A stretch of 64,000 nt of DNA. Source: Oscillospiraceae bacterium. Its GTDB lineage: Bacteria > Bacillota > Clostridia > Oscillospirales > Oscillospiraceae. A program made the position numbers and the translations under genes. Shown piece by piece: positions 1 through 10,843 of this stretch. Below the pieces are notes generated by a model, which saw nothing but the letters and a program-made list of their open reading frames with translations, had not been told where the DNA came from and made no database searches. The stretch is taken from NCBI GenBank assembly GCA_017521485.1, contig JAFXCL010000045.1, forward strand, positions 101,924 through 165,923, given 5' to 3'. The first letter of the stretch is position 1, and the number at the start of each line of letters is the position of its first letter.

Positions 1-1149
<1,149 letters not shown>

Positions 1150-1190
1150 AATATCACCCCAAGGGATTTTATGCAGCAATTACGGACATA

Positions 1191-3572
1191 TTACAGGCGC
1201 TTCAAATAGGCAGAAGCTGTTTTTGCCATCAGCTTTTTTGTTCCGATCTGATCGAACGCGATCTCCAGCAGCGCATCACCGCCCATTTTAATTACAGACA
1301 GTACAAGACCTCTGCCAAATGCCGTATGCATAACCATATCTCCCTTGTTAAGCTCCAGATATGTATGCTTTTCCGGCGTAGAAAGCGCAGCGGAATAATG
1401 CGCACCTACCGGCTTTACCGGTGTGTATGCCGGTCGAATCTGAGATATATATCCGGCTTTGTGATAACCGCCTTTTTTCAGAATCAGATCCTCCGGAATC
1501 TCCCGCAAAAAGCGAGACGGCAGTGCCGCATTGGTTCGACCGTAGAGCATACGCCGACCGGCATGGGTAATATATAAATTTTCCTTTGCCCGGGTGATTG
1601 CCACATAGCAAAGCCGCCGTTCCTCTTCCATTTCCTCGTGGTCACCAATGGCTCTCATCCCCGGAAAAAGTCCGTCCTCAAAGCCCACCAAAAACACATT
1701 GGGAAATTCCAGACCCTTTGCAGAGTGCATTGTCATCATCACCACTGCGTCGTCGCCCTCGTGGTACTGTTCCAGATCTGTGTAAAGGGCAATCTCTTCC
1801 AGAAAACCTGAAAGTGTAGGCAGTTCTGCATTTTGCACATAGGAATTAATGCTGGATTTCAATTCCTGAATATTTTCAAGCCGTGTCTTATTTTCTTCGG
1901 TAGGCTTTGCTTCCAGCATATCCATATAACCGGTTCGGCGCATAACCTCCTCGTAAAAATCAGGCAGGCTAATGTCCGTATCCAGCAGCTGCGCCAGCTC
2001 CTCGATCATCACGGTAAACGCCATAAACTTGCCCGCTGAGCGCTCCAGTGGGCCGTAGGAATAGGGATCGGATACCACCCGGTACAAGCCCTGACCCTCC
2101 GCCTGTGCAAGGCGCTCTGCAGTCTCCAGTGCCTTGGCGCCAATGCCCCTGGGCGGGTTGTTTATAATTCTGCGCAAGCGCAGATCATCGTTACGGTTGT
2201 TGATTACGCAAAGATAGGATAGCATATCCTTCACTTCAGCCCGATCAAAGAACCGCATGCCGCCGATGACCCTGTAAGGAATACCGTTGCGCTTGAATGC
2301 AAATTCAAGGGCGTTGGATTGGGCGTTGGTCCGATACAAAACCGCATAGTCGCAAAACCGTTTGCCGCCAGACTTTGAGATGATTTCTCCGGCTACAAAA
2401 TTACTTTCTGCACCCTCATCTGCAGCTTCATAAACTGTGACTGGCTTTCCCTCTCCGTTTGCTGTCCAAAGATGCTTGCCCTTGCGGCCAAGATTATTGG
2501 CAATCACAGCGTTGGCTGCATTGAGGATCGATTGGGTGGAGCGGTAATTCTGCTCCAAACGAATTACCCGGCTTCCCCGGTAATGCTTCTCAAAATTCAG
2601 AATATTTTCGATGGTCGCACCGCGGAAACGGTAAATACTCTGGTCGTCATCGCCAACAACGCAAATATTCTCATATCCCCCGGCTAAAAGGGATGTGAGC
2701 ATATATTGCATATAGTTTGTATCCTGATACTCATCCACAAGAACATAACGGAACTTCCGCTGATAATAGGTGCGGACATCCTCGTGCTCCTGCAGAAGCT
2801 TAACCGTATAGTAGATAATATCATCAAAATCTAGCGCGTTATTTTCTTTGAGGGTCTTTTGGTATTTCTGATATGCCCTTGCAATATGAAGCATACGGAA
2901 TTCATTGGAGTTTTCAATATGTTCCAGCATCTCATCCGCAGACACCAGCTTATCCTTTTCCCGGCTGATTACGCTCAATACATACTTTGCAGGAAAGGTC
3001 TTATCATCAAGACCCATATTTTTAATAATATCTTTCATTACCCGCTCGGAATCAGAGGCATCATAAATGGTAAAGCTGCAGGTAAAACCAATCCGTTCAA
3101 TATCCCTGCGCAAAATGCGGCAACAAGCAGAATGGAAGGTCATCGCCCATACATCCTGTCCTTCCGGACCGAGCATATCGCAAAGACGTTCTTTCAGTTC
3201 GTTTGCAGCCTTGTTCGTAAAGGTAATGGCAAGAATATTATAGGGCATCGGTGGCTCAAGGGCACACAAATAATCCGCTCTGCACTGGTCTGCTTCAGTT
3301 GCATCCTTAGTAAGCGCCTCTAAAAACAATACATCATCTTCTGAAACGGTATCCGGAACATCTATAGAGTCACTAGCCCTACCAAACCGAATCAAGTTTG
3401 CAATTCGATTGATGAGGACTGTCGTCTTTCCGCTTCCTGCACCTGCAAGCAGCAAAAGCGGGCCGTCTGTACTCAGCACGGCCTGTCTTTGCATCGAATT
3501 CAAATTTTGAAACTGATCTTCAATATACTGCCGTCTGGCAGTTACAAAACGATCGATCCACTGTTGCGTCAT
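1191..3572 (-). CDS. pcrA: ATP-dependent DNA helicase PcrA (UvrD/Rep family)
   Basis: A 793-aa superfamily 1A 3'-5' DNA helicase for repair and replication restart. The Q-motif LNSMQRQAV (residues 24-32) precedes Walker A GAGSGKTT (44-51). Motif Ia/Ib (ITFTNKAANE), Walker B DEYQDTN, motif III VGDDDQSIYRFRGA, motif IV LEQNYRST, motif V MTMHSAKGLEFPNVF and motif VI VAITRAKENLYI follow in order, so all helicase motifs are intact. The C-terminal ~70 residues have the Tudor-like form (GDMVMHTAFGRG) by which PcrA contacts RNA polymerase. Family length is about 730-780, so this is full size. It is the first gene of the pcrA-yunB-ligA unit and lies 63 bases downstream of sigF. Confidence 0.97.
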   Translation of the reverse strand: MTQQWIDRFVTARRQYIEDQFQNLNSMQRQAVLSTDGPLLLLAGAGSGKTTVLINRIANLIRFGRASDSIDVPDTVSEDDVLFLEALTKDATEADQCRADYLCALEPPMPYNILAITFTNKAANELKERLCDMLGPEGQDVWAMTFHSACCRILRRDIERIGFTCSFTIYDASDSERVMKDIIKNMGLDDKTFPAKYVLSVISREKDKLVSADEMLEHIENSNEFRMLHIARAYQKYQKTLKENNALDFDDIIYYTVKLLQEHEDVRTYYQRKFRYVLVDEYQDTNYMQYMLTSLLAGGYENICVVGDDDQSIYRFRGATIENILNFEKHYRGSRVIRLEQNYRSTQSILNAANAVIANNLGRKGKHLWTANGEGKPVTVYEAADEGAESNFVAGEIISKSGGKRFCDYAVLYRTNAQSNALEFAFKRNGIPYRVIGGMRFFDRAEVKDMLSYLCVINNRNDDLRLRRIINNPPRGIGAKALETAERLAQAEGQGLYRVVSDPYSYGPLERSAGKFMAFTVMIEELAQLLDTDISLPDFYEEVMRRTGYMDMLEAKPTEENKTRLENIQELKSSINSYVQNAELPTLSGFLEEIALYTDLEQYHEGDDAVVMMTMHSAKGLEFPNVFLVGFEDGLFPGMRAIGDHEEMEEERRLCYVAITRAKENLYITHAGRRMLYGRTNAALPSRFLREIPEDLILKKGGYHKAGYISQIRPAYTPVKPVGAHYSAALSTPEKHTYLELNKGDMVMHTAFGRGLVLSVIKMGGDALLEIAFDQIGTKKLMAKTASAYLKRL

Positions 3573-3635
3573 ATAAGCACCTGTCCAATTGAAAGTTACT
3601 TATATTTTACCGCAAATTTCGCAAAAGGTAAAGCA

Positions 3636-4340
3636 CTATTTCATCTGTTCCCGCAGAAGTCCCAATGCTTTCTTTTCAATCCGGGAAACCTGCACCTGGC
3701 TGACATTCAAAACCTTAGAAACCCTTTGCTGGGTCAAGCCGTGGAAGTAGCGGAGTCGAATTACCATGGATTCCCGCTCAGGTAGTCGGTCGATTGCCTG
3801 ACGCAGTGAAATCCGCTCCAGCATTGTCTCTTCAGACTCTGTATCTGTAAGAATATTCTCCAGTGTAAACCCTTCATCGCCTGCCGGTTGGTGAATCGAT
3901 TCTACCGCAGCGGTTGCACTTTCCGCAAGGGCGATTTCCTCCGGATCAAATCCAGTATGTTCTGATATTTCCAGAATGGTCGGTTCTCTGCCAAGGGAAG
4001 AAATCAGCTGATTGCGGACTGTCTTAATGGTAGCTGCCCGCTCTTTGATCCCTCGGGAAACCTTAACTGCTCCGTCGTCCCTGAGAAATCTGCGGATCTC
4101 CCCTGCAATTTTCGGAACTGCGTAGGTTGAAAACTGTGTGCCAAATTCTAAGTCAAAGCCGTCCACAGCCTTCAGAAAGCCCAAACATCCCAGCTGATAC
4201 AGGTCGTCCGCTTCTGCGCCGCGGCCAATAAACCGTCTGGCTACAGACCAAATAAGTCCTGCATTTTCTGAGACAAGCAGTTCCTTTGCGCTTTCGTCAC
4301 CGGCTTGACTTCTGGCAATTAATTCCTCTGTCCTGCTCAT
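3636..4340 (-). CDS. sigF: RNA polymerase sporulation sigma factor SigF
   Basis: A 234-aa sigma-70 family factor, the first forespore-specific sigma factor of sporulation. Region 2 contains DDLYQLGCLGFLKAVDGFD and FSTYAVPKIAGEIRRFLRDD; region 3 starts VKVSRGIKE; region 4 ends with the helix-turn-helix LTQQRVSKVLNVSQVQVSRIEKK. Its place directly behind spoIIAA and spoIIAB, with the start overlapping the spoIIAB stop (ATGA at 4337-4340), makes SigF far more likely than the sister factor SigG. Translational coupling to its anti-sigma factor is typical. Activity is held off by SpoIIAB until SpoIIAA is dephosphorylated by SpoIIE, which is not in this window. Confidence 0.96.
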   Translation of the reverse strand: MSRTEELIARSQAGDESAKELLVSENAGLIWSVARRFIGRGAEADDLYQLGCLGFLKAVDGFDLEFGTQFSTYAVPKIAGEIRRFLRDDGAVKVSRGIKERAATIKTVRNQLISSLGREPTILEISEHTGFDPEEIALAESATAAVESIHQPAGDEGFTLENILTDTESEETMLERISLRQAIDRLPERESMVIRLRYFHGLTQQRVSKVLNVSQVQVSRIEKKALGLLREQMK

Positions 4341-4768
4341 TTGCGCCGCTGAAGTTTTCTGCGCATATGTACACTTGTGCCTTTACCCGGCGTAGAAACC
4401 ACAGTAAAGGAAGACATAAAGCTCTCCATAATGGTAAAGCCCATACCGCTCCGTTCTGATCCACCTGTGGTAAACATAGGTTTTCTGGCCTGCTCCAGGT
4501 TTTCAATCCCGACCCCTTTGTCCTTAATGACAATGTCCAGCACATTTCCTTTGAGGATCCGACAACGGAGGGTAATCATACCCAGTCCATCCGGATATGC
4601 GTGGACAATACAGTTGGTAACTGCCTCAGAGACAGCAGTGCGAATATCGCCCAATTCCTCCAGTGTGGGATCCATTTGCGCTGCAAAGCAAGCTACTGCT
4701 GAGCGGGCAAAGCTTTCATTTGCAGATTTACTTGGAAACTCCAAGATCATATAGTTTTCGAATTTCAT
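4337..4768 (-). CDS. spoIIAB: Anti-sigma F factor / serine kinase SpoIIAB
   Basis: A 143-aa GHKL-fold protein that binds and silences SigF and phosphorylates SpoIIAA. The N box SEAVTNCIVHAYP (about residues 48-60), the G1 box DKGVGI (about 83-88) and the G2 region GGSERSGMGFTIMESFM are intact, as is the terminal GKGTSVHMRRKL. The start overlaps the spoIIAA stop and the stop overlaps the sigF start, giving a fully coupled three-gene operon in the order known from Bacillus. Family length is about 146. Confidence 0.96.
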   Translation of the reverse strand: MKFENYMILEFPSKSANESFARSAVACFAAQMDPTLEELGDIRTAVSEAVTNCIVHAYPDGLGMITLRCRILKGNVLDIVIKDKGVGIENLEQARKPMFTTGGSERSGMGFTIMESFMSSFTVVSTPGKGTSVHMRRKLQRRK

Positions 4769-5082
4769 ACAACTGCCTCCTTAATTTCCACCAGTTTATC
4801 AATTCCGGAAGTCCGGAACACTTTCATAGGTTGATTGTTTAGCCCTGTCAGAATGAGTTTTCCATCAATGCGGGTCATATTGCGCAAAGCATTGATCACA
4901 ACCGCAATTCCGGAAGAATCCATAAATGTGACTTCCTGAAAATCCAGAACACAGCTTTTCGGTGTGTATGCTTCGATCTTTGCGGTAATTGCTTCAATAT
5001 ACGCCTTGGCGCAATGATGATCGATCTCACCGGTCAGTGCCACCGTCAGATGCCCATCCTGCAGAAAACTTGTTAAATGCAT
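4765..5082 (-). CDS. spoIIAA: Anti-anti-sigma factor SpoIIAA
   Basis: A 105-aa STAS-domain protein that, unphosphorylated, displaces SigF from SpoIIAB. The phosphorylatable serine is in MDSSGIAVV (Ser57, matching Ser58 of Bacillus). The start at 5082 is fixed by a very strong AAAGGAGGAGG site; a longer open frame to 5205 runs through the upstream valS terminator and is not real. It is the first gene of spoIIAA-spoIIAB-sigF. The 80 bases upstream should hold a sigma-H promoter, but I find only a weak resemblance and do not call one. Confidence 0.95.
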   Translation of the reverse strand: MHLTSFLQDGHLTVALTGEIDHHCAKAYIEAITAKIEAYTPKSCVLDFQEVTFMDSSGIAVVINALRNMTRIDGKLILTGLNNQPMKVFRTSGIDKLVEIKEAVV

Positions 5083-5161
5083 CGTTTTCCTCCTCCTTTG
5101 ATTTCCGAGTATTAGTATATAATCTTCTGTTTTGTATTTGCAGTCGGAATTGGTTGTATAA

Positions 5162-5202
5162 AAAAAGAAGCAGAGTGCAAACTCAGGCTTGCACTCTGCT
5201 TT
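5162..5202 (-). terminator. Intrinsic terminator of valS
   Basis: A perfect 13-bp inverted repeat (5168-5180 with 5189-5201, 8-base loop) followed on the minus strand by CTTTTTT. It starts 12 bases beyond the valS stop and separates valS from the spoIIA operon. Confidence 0.92.
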
Positions 5203-5213
5203 CAAAACAGAAA

Positions 5214-7853
5214 TTACATATTCTTCAGTGCTGCTTCGCTTTCCTCAAGCTGGGCGATCAGGTCGCGGGCTTTCGCTGCTTTTTCCCGTTCTGCGTTAAC
5301 AACCGCTTCCGGAGCTCTTGCAGTGAAGTTTTCGTTAGAAAGCTTACCTTCCAGCATTGCAAGGTTCTTTCTTGCTTTCTCCAGTTCCTTTGCAATACGC
5401 TCCAGCTCCTTGGCAATATCAACAAGCTCGCCCATAGGAATATAAAGCTTTGCATCGGAAGTAGTGCAGCAGACCATGCCGTTCAGGTCCTCCGGCTCTT
5501 TCTCCAGCATCGTCACCTGATCTGCGTATGCCAGACGCTGAATAAAGCCTTCACCCTCTGCAAAAATCAGCGGCTTGGTAGTCAGCACAAACAGGGACGC
5601 CTTCTTGGAAGGCGGTACATTCATTTCTGCACGGCGGTTACGGATAGAACGGATGGCATTCATCACAGACTCCATCTGATCCTCTTCTACCTTAAATGCC
5701 AGATCCTCTCTGTAAACAGGCCAATTCGCAACAATTAATGCATCGCCATCGTGGGGCAGGCTCTGCCAGATCTCTTCGGTGATAAAGGGCATAAAGGGAT
5801 GCAGCAGACGCAATGTCTGATCCAGAACATATACAAGCACCTGTAGTGCAGTCTGCTTCTGGATGGCATCCTCACTGTAAAGTCTTGCCTTTGTCAGCTC
5901 GATATACCAGTCACAGTAGGTATCCCACAGGAAGTCATACACCTTAGCAACTGCAACGCCCATTTCGTACTTTTCCAGGTTTTCTGTTACTTCAGCGATC
6001 AGGGTATTCAGCTTGGACAGTACCCACTTATCCGCAATGGTCAGCTGTTCAACAGCAGGCAGTTCGTTCTTTGCATCCTCACCAAGGTTCATCAGCACAT
6101 AGCGGCTGGCGTTCCAGAGCTTATTTGCAAAGTTACGCATTGCCTCACAGCGCTCCACATAGAAACGCATATCGTTTCCGGGAGAGTTGCCGGTAACCAT
6201 ATTCATACGCAGCGCGTCGCAGCCAAACTGCTCGATCATCTCCAGAGGATCGATGCCGTTACCCAAGGATTTGGACATTTTACGACCCTTATCGTCGCGA
6301 ACCAAGCCGTGAATCAATACGGTGTGGAAAGGTGTCTGCTTCAGGTGTTCACAGCCGGAGAAGATCATTCTGGCAACCCAGAAGAAAATGATGTCATAGC
6401 CGGTAACAAGCACATCGGTAGGATAGAAATATTCCAGATCCTCAGTCTTTTCAGGCCAGCCAAGGGTCTCGAAGGGCCACAGAGCAGAACTGAACCAGGT
6501 ATCCAGCACATCGGGATCCCGCTCGATCTTTGTGCTGCCACACTTTTCACACTTGCAGGCATCTTTGCGAGATACGGTAATGTGTCCGCAGTCCTCACAG
6601 GTCCAAGCAGGGATCTGATGACCCCACCAAAGCTGACGGGAAATACACCAGTCACGAACATTTTCCATCCAGTTCAGATAGGTCTTGGAGAAACGGTCCG
6701 GCACGAACTTTGTCTCGCCGTCACGAACTACGCGAATTGCTTCCTCAGCCAGAGGCTTCATTTTCACAAACCACTGTGCAGAAATGATAGGCTCAACATC
6801 GTTATGGCAGCGGTAGCAAGTGCCAACATTATGGGCGTGATCCTCGATCTTTACCAGATAGCCCTGCGCCTCCAGATCAGCAACGATCGCCTTTCTGGCT
6901 TCATAGCGATCCAACCCCTCGTATTTTCCGCCATAGCTGTTAACAACACCGTTATCGTCCAGTACCCGGATCACTTCCAGATTATGACGCAGACCGACTT
7001 CAAAGTCATTGGGGTCGTGGGCAGGTGTCATCTTCACGCAGCCAGTACCGAATTCCATTTCTGCATAGTCATCGGCTACCACAGGAATTTCCTTATTCAC
7101 AAGGGGCAGGATCACAGTCTTACCGACAATTGCTTTGTAACGGTCATCATTGGGGTTGACGCAGACACCGGTATCACCAAGCATAGTTTCCGGACGGGTA
7201 GTTGCAACAACCACTTCCCCGCTGCCGTCAGCGAAAGGATAGCGGATATGCCACAGGTGACCGGGCTTATCCACGTACTCGACCTCTGCATCAGAAAGAG
7301 CGGTCACACAGTGCGGACACCAGTTGATAATACGGCTTCCCTTGTAGATCAGGCCCTTCTCGTAAAGAGACACAAACACTTCACGGACAGCGCCGGAACA
7401 GCCCTCGTCCATGGTAAAGCGAGCACGTTCCCAGTCACAGGATGCGCCCAGCTTTTTCTGCTGCTCAACGATCCGGTTGCCGTACTTATGTTTCCAGTCC
7501 CAAACCCGTTCCAGGAATTTTTCACGACCCAGATCATAGCGGGTCAGTCCTTCCTTGCGCAGTTCTTCTTCTACCTTGATCTGTGTAGCAATGCCTGCGT
7601 GGTCAACACCGGGCACCCACAGGGCATTATAACCCTGCATACGCTTAAAACGGATCAGGGTATCCTGCAGTGTTGCGTCCATTGCGTGACCCATATGCAG
7701 CTGACCGGTAACATTGGGAGGGGGCATAACAATTGTAAAGGGCTTTGCGTCCTTGTTGCCTGCCGGACGGAAATATCCGTTTTCTTCCCACATTTTATAG
7801 ATTTGATTTTCTACCTGTTGGGGCTCATACACTTTTGGAAGTTCTCTTGCCAT
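5214..7853 (-). CDS. valS: Valyl-tRNA synthetase ValS
   Basis: An 879-aa class Ia aminoacyl-tRNA synthetase charging tRNA-Val. The HIGH motif is HMGH (residues 53-56), and the KMSKS motif appears in [11 protein letters not shown]. The editing domain lies between them ([17 protein letters not shown]). Two Cys pairs (CEDC, CEKC) suggest a zinc knuckle, and the C-terminal ~70 residues form the ValS coiled-coil arm ([16 protein letters not shown]). The start at 7853 has GGAG upstream; the longer open frame to 7970 crosses the T-box leader. It is regulated by the T-box leader and followed by a strong terminator, so it is a single-gene unit. Confidence 0.97.
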   Translation of the reverse strand: MARELPKVYEPQQVENQIYKMWEENGYFRPAGNKDAKPFTIVMPPPNVTGQLHMGHAMDATLQDTLIRFKRMQGYNALWVPGVDHAGIATQIKVEEELRKEGLTRYDLGREKFLERVWDWKHKYGNRIVEQQKKLGASCDWERARFTMDEGCSGAVREVFVSLYEKGLIYKGSRIINWCPHCVTALSDAEVEYVDKPGHLWHIRYPFADGSGEVVVATTRPETMLGDTGVCVNPNDDRYKAIVGKTVILPLVNKEIPVVADDYAEMEFGTGCVKMTPAHDPNDFEVGLRHNLEVIRVLDDNGVVNSYGGKYEGLDRYEARKAIVADLEAQGYLVKIEDHAHNVGTCYRCHNDVEPIISAQWFVKMKPLAEEAIRVVRDGETKFVPDRFSKTYLNWMENVRDWCISRQLWWGHQIPAWTCEDCGHITVSRKDACKCEKCGSTKIERDPDVLDTWFSSALWPFETLGWPEKTEDLEYFYPTDVLVTGYDIIFFWVARMIFSGCEHLKQTPFHTVLIHGLVRDDKGRKMSKSLGNGIDPLEMIEQFGCDALRMNMVTGNSPGNDMRFYVERCEAMRNFANKLWNASRYVLMNLGEDAKNELPAVEQLTIADKWVLSKLNTLIAEVTENLEKYEMGVAVAKVYDFLWDTYCDWYIELTKARLYSEDAIQKQTALQVLVYVLDQTLRLLHPFMPFITEEIWQSLPHDGDALIVANWPVYREDLAFKVEEDQMESVMNAIRSIRNRRAEMNVPPSKKASLFVLTTKPLIFAEGEGFIQRLAYADQVTMLEKEPEDLNGMVCCTTSDAKLYIPMGELVDIAKELERIAKELEKARKNLAMLEGKLSNENFTARAPEAVVNAEREKAAKARDLIAQLEESEAALKNM

Positions 7854-7870
7854 AGTAAATACTCCTTCAA

Positions 7871-8099
7871 TAAAAAACACCCTGAGCCAAAAGCTCAGGG
7901 CGAAAAAATTCCGCGGTACCACCTGAATTCCCTTAAAAGGGCACTCAAACGCTGTAATGGGCGTACCCATACATCCCTACTAAGCTTCAGGAAATCCACT
8001 CCGGGGCGACAATTTACACTCAGTCATACGTGTTTGCACCAAACACACGCTCTCTTCAATGACGAAAGGCAAAAACTCCCCATCCATGTGTTATAATAT
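7871..8099 (-). promoter_or_regulatory. T-box riboswitch leader of valS (Val specifier)
   Basis: A tRNA-sensing antitermination leader. The T-box core GGTGGTACCGCGG lies at about 7911-7924 (minus strand). It is followed by a terminator hairpin (CCCTGAGC/GCTCAGGG, 7880-7900) and TTTTTT. In stem I, GTCAT pairs with ATGAC and GGGG with CCCC; the base stem is preceded by the specifier GTC (8010-8008) and a purine, so the codon read is Val. The bulge reads TGGT, matching the A73 discriminator of tRNA-Val. Confidence 0.93.
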
Positions 8100-8105
8100 G
8101 GGAAT

Positions 8106-8134
8106 AAAGTACCACATTTTCATCATTCTGTCAA
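8106..8134 (-). promoter_or_regulatory. Sigma-A promoter of the valS T-box transcript
   Basis: TTGACA (8134-8129) and TACTTT (8111-8106) with a 17-bp spacer, starting transcription just upstream of the T-box leader. It is back to back with the AEC transporter promoter. Confidence 0.75.
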
Positions 8135-8157
8135 CTGATGTTTTTACTTGTTGACAA

Positions 8158-8186
8158 TTGACACAAATCTTTATGGGATGTATAAT
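8158..8186 (+). promoter_or_regulatory. Consensus sigma-A promoter of the AEC transporter
   Basis: A perfect TTGACA (8158-8163), 17-bp spacer, TATAAT (8181-8186). The expected start is about 20 bases before the gene, leaving a short leader with AGGAGA. Confidence 0.85.
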
Positions 8187-8217
8187 GTTTGCAATCAATG
8201 ATATATAGGAGAAGTAT

Positions 8218-9243
8218 ATGGGATTAGGACACATTTTAATGACTGCGGTCAATTCCATTTTGCCAATTTTACTACTGATTCTTTTGGGCTACTTACTGCG
8301 CAGAATTGGCTTTCTAAACGAAAACTTTGTTGCAACAGGCAATAAATTTGTTTTCAATATTTGTTTGCCCATTATGCTGTTTGTCAATGTATATGACATT
8401 GAAAGTTTGAAAACTATTAAAGTGGATGTGGTAATTTACACCATTTTTGCCGTTTGCCTGTTATTCTTGCTGAGTTTTACAGCCGCACGCACAACAAACA
8501 TCCCTGAGCGAAAAGGTGTTGTGATGCAATGCGTTTACCGCAGTAATTACGCAATCATTGGGCTGCCTCTAGCCAACGCATTAGGCGGTGCAGAAGCCAT
8601 GGCTGTTGCAGCAATCGTATCCGCATTTTTAATTCCTGTATATAACACCTTCGCCGTTATTTCCCTGACTATTTTTATAAAAGATCCTCAAGACAAAAAA
8701 ATTGATCTTAAAAGCATACTCAAAGGAATTGTTACAAATCCGCTGATTATTGGTGTCGTTCTGGGTCTTGCTTGTCTCGGTCTGCGGCAGCTTCAGATGA
8801 ACATCTTCGGAAAACTTGTATTCTCTTTACAGCGAGATACAAAGTTTATATATACGGTACTGGATAATATCAAGAGCATTACCTCTCCCCTAGCCCTGAT
8901 TTTACTGGGTGGTCAGTTTCAATTTTCCGCTGTTAACGGTATGTTCAAGGAGATCCTCGTGGGCACTGTATGGCGCACGATCCTAGCCCCTGTTATCGGC
9001 ATTGGCCTAGCAGTCATTTTAAGTAAGTATACCACACTTCTTTCCTGTGGCGTGAGTGAATATCCGGCGCTGATCTCTGTGTTTGGTTCTCCGGTGGCTG
9101 TTTCCAGTGCAATTATGGCATCCGGTATGAAAAATGACGGTCAGCTGGCAACCCAGCTGGTTGTATGGACGAGCTTAATTTCCATATTTACACTGTTTAT
9201 TACAATTTGTATTATGATGTCAACCGGCTTATTGGCTGTATAA
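8218..9243 (+). CDS. AEC family transporter (auxin efflux carrier-like)
   Basis: A 341-aa integral membrane protein of the auxin efflux carrier family, whose bacterial members export or exchange carboxylates such as malate or malonate. About ten hydrophobic segments alternate in two halves. The N-terminal half has PILLLILLGYLLRRIGFLNE and FVFNICLPIMLFVNVY, and the C-terminal half has the family's LALILLGGQF and VFGSPVAVSSAIMASGM. An AGGAGA site is 5 bases before the ATG. It stands alone between valS and a glycosyltransferase with its own promoter. The substrate cannot be read from the sequence. Confidence 0.88.
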   Translation: MGLGHILMTAVNSILPILLLILLGYLLRRIGFLNENFVATGNKFVFNICLPIMLFVNVYDIESLKTIKVDVVIYTIFAVCLLFLLSFTAARTTNIPERKGVVMQCVYRSNYAIIGLPLANALGGAEAMAVAAIVSAFLIPVYNTFAVISLTIFIKDPQDKKIDLKSILKGIVTNPLIIGVVLGLACLGLRQLQMNIFGKLVFSLQRDTKFIYTVLDNIKSITSPLALILLGGQFQFSAVNGMFKEILVGTVWRTILAPVIGIGLAVILSKYTTLLSCGVSEYPALISVFGSPVAVSSAIMASGMKNDGQLATQLVVWTSLISIFTLFITICIMMSTGLLAV

Positions 9244-9255
9244 ACAGCATATTTC

Positions 9256-9284
9256 TTGACGAAAATCAGTATTAAGCATATAAT
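9256..9284 (+). promoter_or_regulatory. Sigma-A promoter of the glycosyltransferase gene
   Basis: TTGACG (9256-9261), 17-bp spacer, TATAAT (9279-9284). Transcription would start only about 17-25 bases before the start codon, and no clear Shine-Dalgarno site is present, so the leader is very short. Confidence 0.75.
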
Positions 9285-9308
9285 AATTACACATTCTGGG
9301 ATTGTGAG

Positions 9309-10265
9309 ATGATTATTATGAAATTATCCCTTGTTGTTCCCTGCTATAACGAGGCAGAAAATGTTGCTGCTTTCCAGATGGCGGCTATTTCCGCATTCGA
9401 TGGCAGCGGATACGATTTTGAAATTGTATATGTAAATGACGGCAGTCAGGACGCCACGCTCCATGAGCTTCGCAAGCTTCACACGGAGCAAAAGTGTCCG
9501 GTCAAGGTCGTAAGTCTTTCCCGGAATTTCGGCAAAGAAGCGGCACTCTACGCCGGTCTGAAGCAAGCTTGCGGAGATTATGTATCTTTGATCGATGCAG
9601 ATCTCCAGCAGCGGCCTGAAATCGTCCGGGAAATGGTTGATATCCTTGAGAAAAATGATGAATATGACGTGGTAGCTGCTTATCAGGATCGCCGCGGCGA
9701 AGGAAAGGTCTTGTCCTTCTTCAAGAAAAGCTTTTATCGGCTGATCAATCGAATGTCCGATATTAGCCTGAAGTCCGATGCCAGCGACTTCCGGACATTC
9801 CGCAGAAGTGTTGCAAAAAGCCTGATTGAAATGGGTGAATATCACCGTTTTTCAAAGGGTATCTTTGCTTGGGTTGGTTATAGCACCTATTTCATTCCCT
9901 ATATAGCTTGCCAGCGAGCCGGCGGTGTCAGTAAATGGAATTTCCGCAAACTGCTTAACTACGGTATCGACGGTATTATCGGATATTCCACTAAGCCTTT
10001 GCGAATCGCAACCTTTTTGGGCGGTATCAGTGCTGTGGCTGCGTTCTTATATCTGATCTTTGTAGTTCTGCAAAAGCTGATCACAGGGATCGATATTCCC
10101 GGTTATGCAACCATTATTGTGCTGATTCTATTTCTTGGTGGTATGCAGCTGCTATGCACCGGTATCATTGGAGAATATGTGGGCAGAACCTTTGAGCAAA
10201 GCAAAAACCGGCCTATTTATATTGCAAAAGAAATCTTAACATATGACAAAGACTCGGATCAATAA
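9309..10265 (+). CDS. Family 2 glycosyltransferase, polyprenyl-phosphate type (DPM1/GtrB-like)
   Basis: A 318-aa enzyme expected to transfer a sugar from a nucleotide donor to undecaprenyl phosphate for cell-envelope glycosylation. The GT-A domain opens LSLVVPCYNE, has the first acidic motif VNDGS and the metal-binding SLIDADLQQRPE. It ends with FSKGIFAWVGY and KWNFRKLLNYGIDGI, typical of the GtrB/bactoprenol glucosyltransferase group. Two membrane helices follow (about residues 233-256 and 266-290). An alternative start at 9318 (MKLSLV) is equally possible because neither ATG has a strong ribosome site. The flippase and acceptor transferase that often accompany such genes are not adjacent. 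Confidence 0.87.
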   Translation: MIIMKLSLVVPCYNEAENVAAFQMAAISAFDGSGYDFEIVYVNDGSQDATLHELRKLHTEQKCPVKVVSLSRNFGKEAALYAGLKQACGDYVSLIDADLQQRPEIVREMVDILEKNDEYDVVAAYQDRRGEGKVLSFFKKSFYRLINRMSDISLKSDASDFRTFRRSVAKSLIEMGEYHRFSKGIFAWVGYSTYFIPYIACQRAGGVSKWNFRKLLNYGIDGIIGYSTKPLRIATFLGGISAVAAFLYLIFVVLQKLITGIDIPGYATIIVLILFLGGMQLLCTGIIGEYVGRTFEQSKNRPIYIAKEILTYDKDSDQ

Positions 10266-10280
10266 GGATCCGAGTCTTTT
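10251..10280. terminator. Bidirectional terminator between glycosyltransferase and uracil-DNA glycosylase
   Basis: A perfect 10-bp stem (10251-10260 with 10267-10276) followed by TTTT on the plus strand. The stop codon of the glycosyltransferase sits in the loop and the stop of the convergent glycosylase gene lies within 3 bases of the stem. Confidence 0.85.
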
Positions 10281-10842
10281 ATATATCCGCATGAACTTCT
10301 CTGATCTTCTTGCGAATCTCAAGCAAGTCTTCAAATGTATCTGGCCGTTTCGACAGATCCCGCAGCAGTGCTGAGGGATGATAAAGGGCAGTCATCCAGA
10401 TACCGCTCTTGCAATACCATGTTCCGTGTTCTCTAGTAATACGGAAATCCGGATCAATAATCCGTTTTGCTGCCACTCTGCCCAGGCAAATAATGATCTT
10501 CGGCTGGATCAAAGATACCTGATTGCGCAGGTAATCAATACAAGCATCCTGTTCTTCGTCCTTAGGGTCGCGGTTTCCAGGCGGGCGGCACTTTACAATG
10601 TTGGCAATGTAGCAGTTATGGCGACCCAAGTCAATAATCGACAGCATATCATCCAGAAGCTTACCGGCAGCACCCACAAAAGGTTCACCCTTAAAGTCCT
10701 CCTGCTCGCCGGGACCCTCTCCTATAAACATAATATCAGCGTTTTTAGGACCAACTCCAAACACCACATTGTTCCTTGTCTGACACAGCTGACAGCGATG
10801 GCACTGATTGCACATCTGCTCCAATTCTTCCCAATTGCGCAT
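10279..10842 (-). CDS. Uracil-DNA glycosylase, family 4 (iron-sulfur type)
   Basis: A 187-aa DNA repair enzyme that removes uracil from DNA. Four N-terminal cysteines (C11, C14, C17, C20) and later ones in VKCRPPGNRDP and QDAC supply the [4Fe-4S] ligands of the family. Active-site motif GEGPGEQED (residues 41-49), FVGAAGKLLDDML and the C-terminal HPSALLRD are all present. Length is typical (180-220). It lies 1 base downstream of the carboxypeptidase gene and is probably co-transcribed with it, ending at the shared terminator. The family name UdgX or phage SPO1 polymerase-related protein is used for relatives. Confidence 0.93.
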   Translation of the reverse strand: MRNWEELEQMCNQCHRCQLCQTRNNVVFGVGPKNADIMFIGEGPGEQEDFKGEPFVGAAGKLLDDMLSIIDLGRHNCYIANIVKCRPPGNRDPKDEEQDACIDYLRNQVSLIQPKIIICLGRVAAKRIIDPDFRITREHGTWYCKSGIWMTALYHPSALLRDLSKRPDTFEDLLEIRKKIREVHADI

Positions 10843-10843
10843 A

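Noticed and set aside
5083-5160. Sigma-H promoter for the spoIIA operon.
   Set aside because: Only a weak AGAAGATT...GGAAAT resemblance with wrong spacing; not strong enough to annotate, although one is expected biologically.
4989-5738. A 249-codon plus-strand frame spanning spoIIAA and the valS end.
   Set aside because: It crosses the valS terminator and opposes two certain genes; composition is typical of antisense.
6309-8096. A 595-codon open frame on the plus strand opposite valS and its T-box.
   Set aside because: valS motifs and the T-box on the other strand are unambiguous; the antisense translation has no family features and runs through the valS promoter region.
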